The notes: a model not told the origin generated them from the sequence alone. A DNA stretch of 64,000 bases from Pseudomonadota bacterium (GCA_016125375.1 WGLU01000001.1:62001-126000); one strand, 5' to 3'. Positions 41,731 to 52,649 are shown, counted from the stretch's first letter. Program-made: numbers and translations.

Positions 41731-42216
41731 ATGACTGCGAAAGCTCCGACCTTCATCACGGATGACAGGGTGGCCTGGGCATACATCAAGTCCATGGACT
41801 TCTCCCTCATCCGCGACAAAATCCGCAAGAGCCATCCCCACTGGGATGATGCGTTCATCGCCGCGGCCATTCGTGCCTACAAGCAGTTCATGTTCGTCAG
41901 CCGCAAGGCGCGCGAGCAGAACATGGTGGTAACGCCGCATCTGGCTGTGGACGAGGTCTGGCACGAGCACGTGCTTTGTACCCGCCGCTACATGGCCGAC
42001 TGTAACGCCATACTGGGTGGCTATATGCACCACAGCCCCGGCGAGGTCGGCAAACCCAGCGATGGCGACAAGCAGGCCTTTGCCGATACCAATCGACTCA
42101 TTCGCAGGTACTTCGGCCAGAACGAGGACCCGCGTGTGACGCTGAAGCACATGCCCTGCGGCTGTGATGCCTGCATGCAGGTATTCTATGCAGGCAAGGT
42201 GACAGCCTCCGCCTGA
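41731..42216 (+). CDS. His-rich protein resembling glycine-rich-domain (GRDP-like) proteins, 161 aa
   Basis: AGGAG lies 6 nt before the ATG. The core VDEVWHEHVLCTRRYMADCN near residues 73-92, then GGYMHHSPGE, recalls the DxxWHxHxxxTxxYxxxC signature of COG4278/GRDP-like proteins. The C-terminal CGCDACMQVF adds three more Cys. The spaced His/Cys suggest a metal site. There is no signal peptide or membrane span. Function in bacteria is unknown. Own promoter and terminator. Confidence 0.6.
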   Translation: MTAKAPTFITDDRVAWAYIKSMDFSLIRDKIRKSHPHWDDAFIAAAIRAYKQFMFVSRKAREQNMVVTPHLAVDEVWHEHVLCTRRYMADCNAILGGYMHHSPGEVGKPSDGDKQAFADTNRLIRRYFGQNEDPRVTLKHMPCGCDACMQVFYAGKVTASA

Positions 42217-42227
42217 ACGACAAACGC

Positions 42228-42255
42228 AAAGCCGGCCCTTCGGGGCCGGCTTTTT
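42228..42255 (+). terminator. Intrinsic terminator
   Basis: Stem AAAGCCGGCCC / GGGCCGGCTTT with a TTCG tetraloop. Confidence 0.88.
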
Positions 42256-42361
42256 GTATGCGGGAAATAAATAAAGCCGCCTGCGTTTGGCGACTATTTT
42301 TTAACTCTATCACACCATCTTTGGTGTATGCAACAAAAAAACACCACAAGAAGTGAAAAAA

Positions 42362-42415
42362 GTTATGTGTGACATAACGATTGGCGTTGACAGTAGGGGG
42401 AATTAGGCATAAAAC
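42362..42415 (+). promoter_or_regulatory. Promoter with upstream inverted-repeat operator
   Basis: TTGACA (42387), a 17-bp spacer and TAAAAC precede the 141-aa gene. Just upstream lies the perfect 7-bp inverted repeat GTTATGT-GTG-ACATAAC (42362-42378), centred 17 bp before the -35, a position suited to an activator. The surrounding 42260-42400 is AT-rich and non-coding and also holds the hairpin ACACCATCTTTGGTGT (42311-42326). Confidence 0.5.
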
Positions 42416-42483
42416 ACGCTCTTCTGTTCAAGAAACACCCCCTTTTTACGTTTTCCTTATCACTCCTGCTGAGGGTCCACCCA

Positions 42484-42909
42484 ATGTCCAAGAGCAATCG
42501 TTTGCCGAAAGAGGTGCCGGTGAAGATGCGCAAGCATGTTTATCTGGTCGCCCTGATGCCCGGCGGTCACGAAGCCCCGCCCGTCGAAGTGAAGTCCCGT
42601 CGCCTCAAGGGCGTCAAGCTTCCCTCCGGTGCCTACGGCTTCTACTTCTATGACCAGTACCAGGGCACGCTGCCCGACGGTGACAAGGTCTTTGGCCCCG
42701 TCGTTAACCGTTCGCCGACCCACATCGTGGGCGAGCTGATCAACCGCGACAACATTCAGGACAAGATCTCCGAAGACCTGCGCACGTCCATCGTGCGGGA
42801 TATGGTCCACTACGGTGCGGAAAATGTCGTCCTGCTGCGCGCGGGCTACACCATGCACCGCGGTGAACGCGTGATCTCCCCCAATGCGATTGGCGGTTAT
42901 GCCGCCTGA
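42484..42909 (+). CDS. Hypothetical basic soluble protein, 141 aa
   Basis: Not recognised. It starts [20 protein letters not shown], and the N-terminal half is rich in Lys/Arg. Beta-like stretches ([29 protein letters not shown]) are followed by an alpha/beta C-terminal half ([37 protein letters not shown]). No signal peptide. It has a well-formed promoter with an operator and a dedicated terminator, so it is probably regulated and expressed as a single gene. Confidence 0.7.
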   Translation: MSKSNRLPKEVPVKMRKHVYLVALMPGGHEAPPVEVKSRRLKGVKLPSGAYGFYFYDQYQGTLPDGDKVFGPVVNRSPTHIVGELINRDNIQDKISEDLRTSIVRDMVHYGAENVVLLRAGYTMHRGERVISPNAIGGYAA

Positions 42910-42913
42910 TGAG

Positions 42914-42957
42914 AATACCCTGCATCGCCCGTGTGGCGTTTGCGGGGTATTTTTTTT
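42914..42957 (+). terminator. Intrinsic terminator
   Basis: AATACCC-TGC pairs with GCGGGGTATT around an inner CGCC/GGCG stem, followed by eight T. It separates the 141-aa gene from guaA. Confidence 0.75.
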
Positions 42958-43004
42958 GTTCAAAATCCTGCTGCGCGGGGCAGGGGGGTATGGTATTTAT
43001 TTGT

Positions 43005-44558
43005 ATGGAACAGATTCACGACAGACTCCTTATCCTCGATTTTGGGTCCCAGGTGACCCAGCTCATCGCCCGCCGCCTACGAGAGGCCGGCACCTACTGC
43101 GAAGTGATGCCCTTTAATACCCCGCCGGATCGGATTACCGAGTTTGCCCCGCGGGGTTTTGTTTTGTCCGGTGGTCCGGCATCTGTGACAGAAGATTTTT
43201 CGCCGAGGGTTCCGGATGTTGTCTGGCAGATGAATGTACCCGTGCTGGGCATCTGTTACGGCCAGCAGAGTATGTGCGCGCAGCTTGGCGGCAAGGTGGA
43301 AACAGGCACCCATCATGAGTTTGGACGTACCGAGCTGAGGATTGCTGACAGTTGCGGGTTGTTTGATGGTTTGTGGCCGAAAGGCAGCAACCAGACCGTC
43401 TGGATGAGCCACGGGGACCGTGTAACCCGGTTGCCCGCAGGGTTCAGGGTTGTGGGCACCAGCAAGGGCGCACCTTACGCAGCGATTGCAGATGAAACCC
43501 GTCATTATTACGGTGTGCAGTTCCACCCCGAGGTTGTGCATACGCCGGATGGCGCCAAACTGCTCGCCAATTTTGCCAGACTCTGTGGCAGCAAAGGCGA
43601 CTGGACCATGGCGGCCTTCAAGGATCGCGCCATAGAGGCTATTCGCAAACAGGTTGGCAGCAGCAAGGTAATTTGTGGCTTGTCCGGCGGGGTGGATTCC
43701 TCTGTTACCGCGGTTCTTCTGCACGAGGCGATTGGCAGCCAGCTTACTTGTGTTTTTATCGATAACGGCCTGTTGCGCCTGAACGAGGCGGACGAGGTGG
43801 TCAAGCTGTTCAAAGGCCACTACAACATTCCGCTGATACACCGTGATGCGTCGGGTATTTTTCTCTCTGCCCTCAAGGGTGTTACAGATCCCGAGGTGAA
43901 ACGCAAAACCATCGGACGGCTGTTCATAGAAGTGTTCGAGGAAGAGGCCAAAAAGATTGGCGGTGCCAAGTTTCTGGCGCAGGGCACACTGTATCCGGAT
44001 GTTATCGAGTCGGTTTCGTTCATCGGCGGCCCTAGTGTCACCATTAAAAGCCACCACAACGTGGGTGGACTGCCCGAGCGGATGAACCTGAAACTGGTTG
44101 AGCCCCTGCGTGAGCTGTTTAAAGACGAGGTGCGTGCACTGGGGCGAGAGCTGGGTTTGCCTGAAACACTGGTCGGGCGTCATCCGTTCCCCGGTCCGGG
44201 GCTGGCGATTCGTGTGCCTGGCGAGGTAACAAAAGAACGGCTGGATATTTTGCGGCAGGCCGACCGGATTTATATAGAAGAAATCCGCACCGCCGGCCTC
44301 TACGACAGCATCTGGCAGGCCTTTGCGGTATTGCTGCCAGTCCGCTCTGTCGGCGTGATGGGCGACGGTCGCAGCTATGACTGCGCCTGCTCTCTCCGCG
44401 CCGTCACCAGCACCGACGGTATGACGGCGGATGTGTATCCGTTCGATGTGCCGTTCATCACCAAAATCTCTACCCGTATCGTCAACGAGGTGCGCGGCAT
44501 CAACCGCGTGCTGTACGACGTGACCACCAAACCCCCCGGTACGATTGAATGGGAATAA
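43005..44558 (+). CDS. guaA: GMP synthase (glutamine-hydrolysing)
   Basis: A 517-residue protein if it starts at [19 protein letters not shown], the family-like N-terminus; MVFICMEQ at 42990 is possible. The class I amidotransferase Cys is in [11 protein letters not shown] near 82, with His/Glu in QFHPEVVHT near 172. The ATP-pyrophosphatase P-loop is [13 protein letters not shown] near 225. The C-terminal dimer domain ends in KPPGTIEWE. It converts XMP to GMP, the step after guaB encoded 1.2 kb downstream. Confidence 0.97.
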   Translation: MEQIHDRLLILDFGSQVTQLIARRLREAGTYCEVMPFNTPPDRITEFAPRGFVLSGGPASVTEDFSPRVPDVVWQMNVPVLGICYGQQSMCAQLGGKVETGTHHEFGRTELRIADSCGLFDGLWPKGSNQTVWMSHGDRVTRLPAGFRVVGTSKGAPYAAIADETRHYYGVQFHPEVVHTPDGAKLLANFARLCGSKGDWTMAAFKDRAIEAIRKQVGSSKVICGLSGGVDSSVTAVLLHEAIGSQLTCVFIDNGLLRLNEADEVVKLFKGHYNIPLIHRDASGIFLSALKGVTDPEVKRKTIGRLFIEVFEEEAKKIGGAKFLAQGTLYPDVIESVSFIGGPSVTIKSHHNVGGLPERMNLKLVEPLRELFKDEVRALGRELGLPETLVGRHPFPGPGLAIRVPGEVTKERLDILRQADRIYIEEIRTAGLYDSIWQAFAVLLPVRSVGVMGDGRSYDCACSLRAVTSTDGMTADVYPFDVPFITKISTRIVNEVRGINRVLYDVTTKPPGTIEWE

Positions 44559-44560
44559 CC

Positions 44561-44974
44561 ATGGCCGAAAAGAAGAAACACCGTGTGCTTTTGCCCCTTT
44601 GGGTGAAACTGGAAAGCTACGAGGAGGCCGTAAGTGTGATGCGGTATGCCGTCGTCATATGCGGCATCATGGCTTTTTCAGAGGGGGTATCGGCTTTGCA
44701 TAATGGGCTCATACATCAGCATCGGTTGATGTATGCCGCCCTGATGCTGTTCGTACTTTTTGCAGCGCTGGGTGTGCAGATATACAGGAGGAAGTGGTAC
44801 GGGACGATATCGTTTATCGCTGTTTGGTTCATGATTGAGGGCCTTTTTCGGATTGTTTATGCGGTAGACGGTTTTTCCGGCATCATTGGCGCGATTTTTA
44901 TGCTGGCGGGGTTCTCTGTATTCAAGGCATGGCGCTATGTGCGCAGGCACGCACCGACTGAGACGGGTGAGTAA
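44561..44974 (+). CDS. Hypothetical membrane protein, 137 aa
   Basis: Not recognised. The start MAEKKKHRVLLPLWVKL lies 2 nt after the guaA stop. Four hydrophobic segments are visible (YAVVICGIMAFSEGVSAL; LMYAALMLFVLFAALGV; GTISFIAVWFMIEGLFRI; GIIGAIFMLAGFSVFKAW) with a basic N-terminus. It is probably cotranscribed with guaA and the two following membrane protein genes. Confidence 0.65.
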   Translation: MAEKKKHRVLLPLWVKLESYEEAVSVMRYAVVICGIMAFSEGVSALHNGLIHQHRLMYAALMLFVLFAALGVQIYRRKWYGTISFIAVWFMIEGLFRIVYAVDGFSGIIGAIFMLAGFSVFKAWRYVRRHAPTETGE

Positions 44975-44979
44975 GAGAC

Positions 44980-45366
44980 ATGGATGTCCAGCATATTCAC
45001 CTGCTTGTTTGCACCTCTCATCTCGTCAACGTGATGGTTGCCGGTGCATTTGGTGTGTTGCTATTCAGAAACCTCGTCGAGAACTTTCCGCCTGTATCTG
45101 CGCGGTTGGAGGCCGTCTATGGAACCGACGCACCTGCAAGGCGGATACTGGCGTGCGTGTATCTGGCGATTGCGCTGATGAGTGTGGCTTGCCTTGCCTC
45201 AGCTGAAGTGTTATACGCTGTTTCCGCGCCCCTGTTCGTGATGCAGATTGTCTATAAGGTGCTGACGTCGGCAAGCGTCGGTACGCTCAAGCATCCGGTC
45301 GTGGTGGCGAACCTGCTTATCAGCGTACTGCACGCCGTATCGGTTTATTTTTTGATAACAACATAG
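44980..45366 (+). CDS. Hypothetical membrane protein, 128 aa
   Basis: Not recognised. Four hydrophobic segments (HLVNVMVAGAFGVLLF; ILACVYLAIALMSVACLA; EVLYAVSAPLFVMQIVY; VVVANLLISVLHAVSVYFLI). It begins 5 nt after the previous gene and ends 13 nt before the MAPEG gene. The phosphopantetheine-free, all-membrane layout resembles DUF-type proteins found near MAPEG genes, but no link can be shown. Confidence 0.65.
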   Translation: MDVQHIHLLVCTSHLVNVMVAGAFGVLLFRNLVENFPPVSARLEAVYGTDAPARRILACVYLAIALMSVACLASAEVLYAVSAPLFVMQIVYKVLTSASVGTLKHPVVVANLLISVLHAVSVYFLITT

Positions 45367-45379
45367 ACTGGAACAACAA

Positions 45380-47258
<1,879 letters not shown>

Positions 47259-47267
47259 GGGGACGTG

Positions 47268-48995
47268 ATGAGACTTTTTACCGCTGCCGTACTGGCCGTC
47301 AGCCTGATTGCAACACCGGTTGCGACCTTTGCCCAACAGGCACAGGACCCGATTTACAGTCAGATGAGCCGGTTCCATCCGGTTTATGCCAAGAACGGGA
47401 TGGTGGCTTCTCAGGAGCGACTGGCAAGTGAGGTCGGCGCACAGATCCTCGCAAAAGGCGGTAACGCCGTTGATGCGGCGGTCGCTGTGGGCTTTGCGCT
47501 TGCTGTTACGCTACCGCGGGCCGGGAACATTGGCGGCGGGGGCTTTATGCTTGTCCATATGGCCGACCCCAGTACCACAGTTGCGATTGACTACCGTGAA
47601 GTTGCGCCACAGGCCGCCAGCAAGGATATGTTTCTGGACGAAAAAGGGGATGTAGATACCCATAAGTCCCAACACAGTTACCTGTCGGTCGGTGTGCCCG
47701 GTACAGTGGCCGGCCTGACCTATGCCCTGAAAAAGTACGGCACCATGAGCCTGCCCGATGTTATGGAGCCAGCCATTAACCTTGCCGAGCAGGGGTTCCC
47801 CGTCGGGTATGACCTCGCTGCGTCCCTTGAGGAGAACCGCAAGCATTTCGAGGCCTCTGCCGCGGCCATGAAAACGTTCTTCAAGCCGTTGGGCGGTGCC
47901 TATCAGCCCGGTGAGGTGCTTCAACAGAAAAATCTGGCACTGAGCCTGAAACAGATTGCCCAGCAAGGGCCGGATGTTTTCTATAAAGGTGAATTGGCGC
48001 AGAAAATTGTAACGGATATTCAAGCCAACGGTGGTCTGATATCAGCGGCGGATATGGCGTCCTACACGGCCATCGAGCGGCCTGTTGTCTGGGGCAGTTA
48101 CAAAGGTTATGACATTGCCACCATGCCGCCACCAAGCTCGGGCGGTGTGCACCTTATCCAGATGCTCAATATGCTCGAAACTTATCCGATGGAAAAGTGG
48201 GGCCATAACAGTGCGCGCAGTATTCATCACCTTGCAGAAGTAATGCGGCTAGCCTATGCGGACCGTAGCAAGTATCTGGGCGATCCCGCCTTTACCGAAG
48301 TGCCTGTGAACGGGCTGACCAGCAAGGCTTACGCCAAAAAACTGGTGAAGAAAATCAACGCATGGCACGCAACGCCTTCCGCCAAGGTAGGGCCGGACAA
48401 TCCCCTGCCGTACGAGAGCAATGAAACGACACACTTCTCCGTCATGGATAAGGCGGGGAATGTGGTGACCAACACCTACACACTGAACTTTAGCTACGGC
48501 AGTGGCCATGTGGTCGCTGGGACGGGGATTTTGCTGAATGATGAGATGGATGACTTCTCCGCCAAGCCCGGCGTGCCAAACGCCTATGGCCTGATTGGCG
48601 GCGATGCGAACGCCATTGCCCCGGGCAAGCGGCCGTTGAGCTCCATGACACCGGTGATTGTGTTCAAGGATGGTCAACCGTTGTTGGCCACCGGCAGCCC
48701 CGGTGGTAGCCGGATTATTACCACGGTTCTCCAGACACTGCTGAATGTGCTGACCTACGATATGGATGTGGCGTCGGCTAGTGCGGCCCCGCGGGTGCAC
48801 CACCAGTGGCAGCCGGATGAACTGCGTATCGAAGAGGGTATCAGCCCTGATACCGTCAAGCTGTTGGAGAAGATGGGCCACAAGGTCGTCCTGAAAGAGG
48901 CGATGGGCAGCACCCAGAGCATCATGTGGAAAGACGGCCTGTTCATGGGCGCATCTGACCCGCGCAGGCCGGACAGTGCCGCGGTTGGTTACTGA
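47268..48995 (+). CDS. ggt: Gamma-glutamyltransferase
   Basis: A 575-residue Ntn hydrolase. The ATG at 47268 is preferred over an adjacent GTG because AAGGGG lies 5 nt upstream. The signal peptide is MRLFTAAVLAVSLIATPVATFA. The autoprocessing and catalytic Thr is in NETTHFSVMDKAGN near residue 387, and GSPGGSRIITTVLQ is near 475. It is exported and cleaves or transfers the gamma-glutamyl group of glutathione. It starts 9 nt after guaB. Confidence 0.94.
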   Translation: MRLFTAAVLAVSLIATPVATFAQQAQDPIYSQMSRFHPVYAKNGMVASQERLASEVGAQILAKGGNAVDAAVAVGFALAVTLPRAGNIGGGGFMLVHMADPSTTVAIDYREVAPQAASKDMFLDEKGDVDTHKSQHSYLSVGVPGTVAGLTYALKKYGTMSLPDVMEPAINLAEQGFPVGYDLAASLEENRKHFEASAAAMKTFFKPLGGAYQPGEVLQQKNLALSLKQIAQQGPDVFYKGELAQKIVTDIQANGGLISAADMASYTAIERPVVWGSYKGYDIATMPPPSSGGVHLIQMLNMLETYPMEKWGHNSARSIHHLAEVMRLAYADRSKYLGDPAFTEVPVNGLTSKAYAKKLVKKINAWHATPSAKVGPDNPLPYESNETTHFSVMDKAGNVVTNTYTLNFSYGSGHVVAGTGILLNDEMDDFSAKPGVPNAYGLIGGDANAIAPGKRPLSSMTPVIVFKDGQPLLATGSPGGSRIITTVLQTLLNVLTYDMDVASASAAPRVHHQWQPDELRIEEGISPDTVKLLEKMGHKVVLKEAMGSTQSIMWKDGLFMGASDPRRPDSAAVGY

Positions 48996-49002
48996 AATAA
49001 AG

Positions 49003-49024
49003 AAGCCCCCGTTCGGGGGCTTTA
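49003..49024 (+). terminator. Intrinsic terminator, shared by ggt and tetR
   Basis: Stem AGCCCCC / GGGGGCT with a GTTC loop and A/T flanks on both sides, between converging genes. Confidence 0.7.
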
Positions 49025-49028
49025 TCTG

Positions 49029-49655
49029 TCAGGAGTACGCTTTGATGAAGCGCGTGACAACTTCGTCCAGATGTTGTTTGAGGGCCTTCTCGGATGTATC
49101 CACATCCACACCAATCATCAGCTTCAGGTGCAGGGGCTGGCACAGCATGGCGTAAAAGGTTTCCGCAGCTGCCGACGTATTGCTGATCTTCAGCGTGCCG
49201 GCCTTTACATAGGCGTCCAGCAGGTCGGAAAGCAGCTTGTTGGTAAACTTTGGCCCCTGTTCATAGAAGATACGGCCCAGCTCGGGGTTTCGTGTGCTCT
49301 CGCTAATGACTAGGCGGAACAGCCCCATGGCGTCGGGCAGGGCAATCAGGCGCAGTTTCTGCATACCGAGGGCGCTCAAAGTATCTGCTGGCGATTTGCC
49401 TGCCTGCGCTTCTCCGAGCATACATTCCATCGGGTAGCCGTAACGGCAGCACATGCCTTCCATCATACCAACGAACAGGTTTTCCTTGTTCTGGAAGTGG
49501 GCATAGATGGTTTGTTTGGAAACACCTGCATGGTCGGCAATGGCATCCATGCTGGTCGTGGCATAACCGTTTTGCATGAACAGCTCTTCCGCCGCGCGTA
49601 GGATGGCGCGGTGTTTGTCTTCATTGCGGGTATCTTTTGCGGCTACAGCTGTCAT
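49029..49655 (-). CDS. TetR-family transcriptional regulator
   Basis: A 208-residue protein. The N-terminal HTH covers about residues 16-62 (RAILRAAEELFMQNGYATTSMDAIADHAGVSKQTIYAHFQNKENLF). The C-terminal ligand domain is helical. The regulated partner is not obvious: it converges with ggt and lies downstream of the lysR gene. A palindromic operator and a good promoter precede it, pointing to autoregulation. Confidence 0.9.
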   Translation of the reverse strand: MTAVAAKDTRNEDKHRAILRAAEELFMQNGYATTSMDAIADHAGVSKQTIYAHFQNKENLFVGMMEGMCCRYGYPMECMLGEAQAGKSPADTLSALGMQKLRLIALPDAMGLFRLVISESTRNPELGRIFYEQGPKFTNKLLSDLLDAYVKAGTLKISNTSAAAETFYAMLCQPLHLKLMIGVDVDTSEKALKQHLDEVVTRFIKAYS

Positions 49656-49688
49656 GGCTTCAAATACGTTTAACGGTTAATCTGCGTT

Positions 49689-49704
49689 TGGACTCACCAG
49701 TCCA
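49689..49704. promoter_or_regulatory. TetR-type palindromic operator
   Basis: Perfect TGGACT-CACC-AGTCCA, 34 nt before the tetR start and just downstream of the predicted -10. TGGACT/AGTCCA half-sites are common for TetR regulators of the NemR/AcrR kind. Confidence 0.65.
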
Positions 49705-49720
49705 TATATGTTCTACCATG

Positions 49721-49749
49721 AATTTAGGCGGAAACTAAAGGCTTTTCAA
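49721..49749 (-). promoter_or_regulatory. Promoter of the tetR gene
   Basis: Minus-strand TTGAAA, a 17-bp spacer, TAAATT. Transcription would begin about 10 bp before the palindromic operator. Confidence 0.55.
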
Positions 49750-49786
49750 GCGATGAAGCACTGTTAAAAATGCTGCAGGGCAGCAT

Positions 49787-50716
49787 TTAGACCGTATGAG
49801 GGTGGCCTTTGACCTGTTTGTCCCAGTTTGGCGTGATGCCAAAATACTCGGTCAAAAACTCGGTCAGTACCCGCACTTTGCTGCTGACCAGTGTGCGGTG
49901 CGGGTAAACGGCATTAATATTAAACCGCTGCGGGCAGTAGTCGGTCAGGATGGGGACAAGCCGTCCCGCAGTTACAGACTCGGCAATGATAAAGCAGGGC
50001 TGCATGACAATACCAAGGTGATGCTCTGCGGCGGTGGTCAGTACCTCGCCATTATTGGCGCGGAGCTTAGGCGTAATGGTGACACGGTATTCCTGCTCGT
50101 CTTTCTGGAAGACCCAAACGTTCTGGGTGGTCAGGTAGCTGTAGTGCAGACAGTCGTGGTGGGCGAGGTCTGCCGGTGTTTTGGGCGTGCCATTGGTTTG
50201 CAGATAACGTGGAGAGGCACAGACCACCAGGCCGGAACTGGCAATCTTTTTGCTGATAAGGCTGGAGTCGGCACTGCCGCCAATGCGGATGGCCATGTCG
50301 TATCCCTCGCCGACAATATCCACAAACGTATCGGACAGGCTCAGGTCGATGGTCAGGTCAGGGTAGCGCTCCACAAACTTGGCAAGGGCCGGGCCCAGAT
50401 GGAGCTTACCAAAGCTCATCGGTGCGCTCAGGCGCAGAGTGCCTTTGGGCTCGAGCTGGCGGCTGGCAGCGGCGAGCTCGGCCTCCTCAAACTCCTGCAG
50501 CAGATTGCGGACGTAGGTGTAATAGGTCTGGCCGGCTTCGGTCAGGCTCAGGGTGCGGGTGGTACGATTGAACAAGCGGGTACCTATGCGTTCTTCCAGG
50601 CTCGCAACGTATTTGCTGACCGAGGGGGTGCCCATGTTCATGTCCTGCGCGGCACCGCTGAAACTTTGCAGCTCTGCCACACGCACAAACACTTCCATTG
50701 CCGTCATTCTGTCCAT
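49787..50716 (-). CDS. LysR-family transcriptional regulator
   Basis: A 309-residue LysR protein. The winged HTH spans residues 1-60 (MTAMEVFVRVAELQSFSGAAQDMNMGTPSVSKYVASLEERIG), with an effector domain from about residue 90. It belongs by look to the DhcR/AaeR-like group. It is divergent from doxX-nitroreductase-pirin across 120 bp, the usual layout for a LysR activator and its targets. The spacer contains the palindrome AAGATATCTT (50739-50748). Confidence 0.93.
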   Translation of the reverse strand: MDRMTAMEVFVRVAELQSFSGAAQDMNMGTPSVSKYVASLEERIGTRLFNRTTRTLSLTEAGQTYYTYVRNLLQEFEEAELAAASRQLEPKGTLRLSAPMSFGKLHLGPALAKFVERYPDLTIDLSLSDTFVDIVGEGYDMAIRIGGSADSSLISKKIASSGLVVCASPRYLQTNGTPKTPADLAHHDCLHYSYLTTQNVWVFQKDEQEYRVTITPKLRANNGEVLTTAAEHHLGIVMQPCFIIAESVTAGRLVPILTDYCPQRFNINAVYPHRTLVSSKVRVLTEFLTEYFGITPNWDKQVKGHPHTV

Positions 50717-50761
50717 GTTATTATTTCCTGTGTAGAAAAAGATATCTTCATTTTTGTATTA

Positions 50762-50790
50762 TTGTTTCTTTTTATGCGGATGGCTAGATT
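50762..50790 (+). promoter_or_regulatory. Promoter of the doxX-nitroreductase-pirin operon
   Basis: TTGTTT, a 17-bp spacer, TAGATT, 46 nt before the doxX start. The -35 is poor, as expected if the divergent LysR regulator activates it. Confidence 0.45.
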
Positions 50791-50836
50791 AAAAATCACA
50801 AGGGCGAACACATGATTTGAATTGAGGAGAACAACC

Positions 50837-51310
50837 ATGAACACACAAACGTTGACCACTACCCGCCGCGTTATCCCGCTGGCTGCAAAAGTAACCGATG
50901 TTTTTACTCCGCTGGCCGACCCGATGGTACGCGTTGCCACAGGCCTGATGCTGATGCCACACGGCGCGCAAAAGCTGTTCGGCATGTTTGGCGGCTACGG
51001 ACTGGAAGGCACCGCAGGCTGGCTGGCCTCGGTGGGCTATCAGCCCGCGTATGAGATGGCGCTGGCCATCGGCACGCTGGAGTTTTTTGGTGGCCTTGCA
51101 CTGGCACTCGGCTTCCTGACCCGTCCGGTTGCGTTTGCGGTGGTTGTTTTTATGGCTGTTGCCGCTTTCAACTTCCACTGGGCGAACGGGTACTTCTGGC
51201 CGAACGGCGGTTTTGAATACCCGCTGTTCTGGGGGATTATCGCACTTTCCTATGCCATTAAGGGCGGCGGCAAGCTCTCCCTCGACCGTTTGCTGAAAAT
51301 CGAGTTTTAA
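50837..51310 (+). CDS. DoxX-family membrane protein
   Basis: A 157-residue protein. The start MNTQTLTTTRRVIPL has GAGGAG 7 nt upstream. Four spans; DPMVRVATGLMLMPHGAQKLFG near 34-55 and GTLEFFGGLALALGFLTRP near 82-100 are the DoxX pattern. These proteins act with redox partners in thiol or quinone stress. It is the first gene of a three-gene unit with a nitroreductase and a pirin. Confidence 0.88.
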   Translation: MNTQTLTTTRRVIPLAAKVTDVFTPLADPMVRVATGLMLMPHGAQKLFGMFGGYGLEGTAGWLASVGYQPAYEMALAIGTLEFFGGLALALGFLTRPVAFAVVVFMAVAAFNFHWANGYFWPNGGFEYPLFWGIIALSYAIKGGGKLSLDRLLKIEF

Positions 51311-51333
51311 TCTGGCTAAGAAAGGATAAGACC

Positions 51334-51930
51334 ATGACCAAGATTGCACAAACCAACGCACATGTTATCGACGCTGTTGCCCATCGTTGGAGTCCGCGCG
51401 CTTTTACCGATAAGTCCGTCAAGGCCGTAGATCTGAAAAGCATTCTGGAGGCAGCACGCTGGGCAGCTTCAGCTTATAACGAGCAGCCGTGGCGCTACAT
51501 TGTTGCGACCCGCGACAACGAGGCCGAGTTCAACAAACTGCTGGGTGTGCTGGTAGAGGCTAATCAGGCGTGGGCCAAAGGCGCGCAGGTCCTGATGCTG
51601 AGCCTTGCCAAAAAGACCTACACCTATAACGGCAGCAACAACCGTCATGCCTGGCACGACGTAGGTATGGCGGATGCACAGCTGAGCCTGCAAGCAAGTG
51701 CCCTGGGGATTGCGACCCACTGGATGGCGGGCTTTGACGGAGAGAAAGCGCGTGATGTGTATAACATTCCGGATGAGTTCGAGCCCGTTGCCGCGCTGGC
51801 CATTGGTTACGAGGGCGACCCGGAAACCCTGCCGGAAGGCTACCGCAAGGCAGAAGTTGCCCCACGCGAGCGTAAAACCCATGACCAGCTGTTCTTTACC
51901 GGCAGCTTTGGTCAACCGACAAAATTGTAA
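51334..51930 (+). CDS. Nitroreductase-family protein
   Basis: A 198-residue FMN-dependent oxidoreductase. RWSPRAFTDKSVKAVDLKSI near residues 22-41 and AARWAASAYNEQPWRYIVAT near 44-63 form the FMN phosphate and ring contacts; DVGMADAQLSLQASALGIATHWMAGF near 108-133 is the dimer/flavin region. It likely reduces quinones or nitroaromatics with NAD(P)H. Second gene of the LysR-linked operon. Confidence 0.92.
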   Translation: MTKIAQTNAHVIDAVAHRWSPRAFTDKSVKAVDLKSILEAARWAASAYNEQPWRYIVATRDNEAEFNKLLGVLVEANQAWAKGAQVLMLSLAKKTYTYNGSNNRHAWHDVGMADAQLSLQASALGIATHWMAGFDGEKARDVYNIPDEFEPVAALAIGYEGDPETLPEGYRKAEVAPRERKTHDQLFFTGSFGQPTKL

Positions 51931-51956
51931 ACGAGAGAGAAGAGGAGGATAAAACC

Positions 51957-52649
51957 ATGATGACGCACCGTCCCGCCGCAGAGCGCGGCAAAACCAAACT
52001 GGACTGGCTGGATAGCTGGCACAGCTTCTCCTTTGCCGAGTACCGTGACCCCAGCCATGTGCGCTTCCGCACCCTGCGGGTGATTAACGAGGATATTGTC
52101 GCACCGGGAGCAGGCTTTGGCATGCACGGTCACCAGGATATGGAGATTATCACCTATATGCTGGGCGGCACGCTGGAGCATAAGGACAGTATCGGCTCCA
52201 TCGGGCAAATTACACCGGGTGAGGTGCAGCGCATGAGCGCCGGTACGGGCATCCGCCATAGCGAGTATAACGCCTCGGACGACGTACCTGCCCACCTGCT
52301 GCAAATCTGGGTATTCCCGCGCCGTAACGGGCTCCAGCCCGGCTACGAGCAGAAGCAGATCGACTTCCAGCCCGGCAAGCTGAGCCTGATTGCAGCCCCC
52401 GATGGCGGCACCCACGCGGTGACCATTCATCAGGACGCGTGGATATCTGCCGCGCGGATGCAAAAAGGTGAAAGCATCACCCACAAGCTCGAGCGTGCGC
52501 CGCACGTGTGGGTGCAGGTTGCCAAGGGCACACTAACGGTGAATGGACAGGCCGTTGGTGCCGGTGACGGCCTCGGCATCAGTGATGAACAAACGCTGAT
52601 GCTGAGCGCGACAACCGACGCTGAAGTGCTTGTGTTCGAGCTGGCCTAA
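51957..52649 (+). CDS. Pirin-family bicupin
   Basis: A 230-residue YhhW-type pirin. The N-terminal cupin carries the metal ligands in FGMHGHQDMEIITYML (His near 57 and 59) and TGIRHSEYNAS (His near 101, Glu near 103). Such proteins can have quercetin dioxygenase activity and often respond to electrophiles. AGAGGAGG lies before the ATG pair. It ends the operon and has its own terminator region. Confidence 0.93.
   Translation: MMTHRPAAERGKTKLDWLDSWHSFSFAEYRDPSHVRFRTLRVINEDIVAPGAGFGMHGHQDMEIITYMLGGTLEHKDSIGSIGQITPGEVQRMSAGTGIRHSEYNASDDVPAHLLQIWVFPRRNGLQPGYEQKQIDFQPGKLSLIAAPDGGTHAVTIHQDAWISAARMQKGESITHKLERAPHVWVQVAKGTLTVNGQAVGAGDGLGISDEQTLMLSATTDAEVLVFELA

Noticed and set aside
42959-43004. Guanine/xanthine riboswitch before guaA
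   Set aside because: The leader is too short, and the nearby hairpin is the terminator of the preceding gene.
42909-43004. Longer N-terminus of guaA from 42909
   Set aside because: It overlaps the terminator of the preceding gene, and the family N-terminus starts at [16 protein letters not shown].
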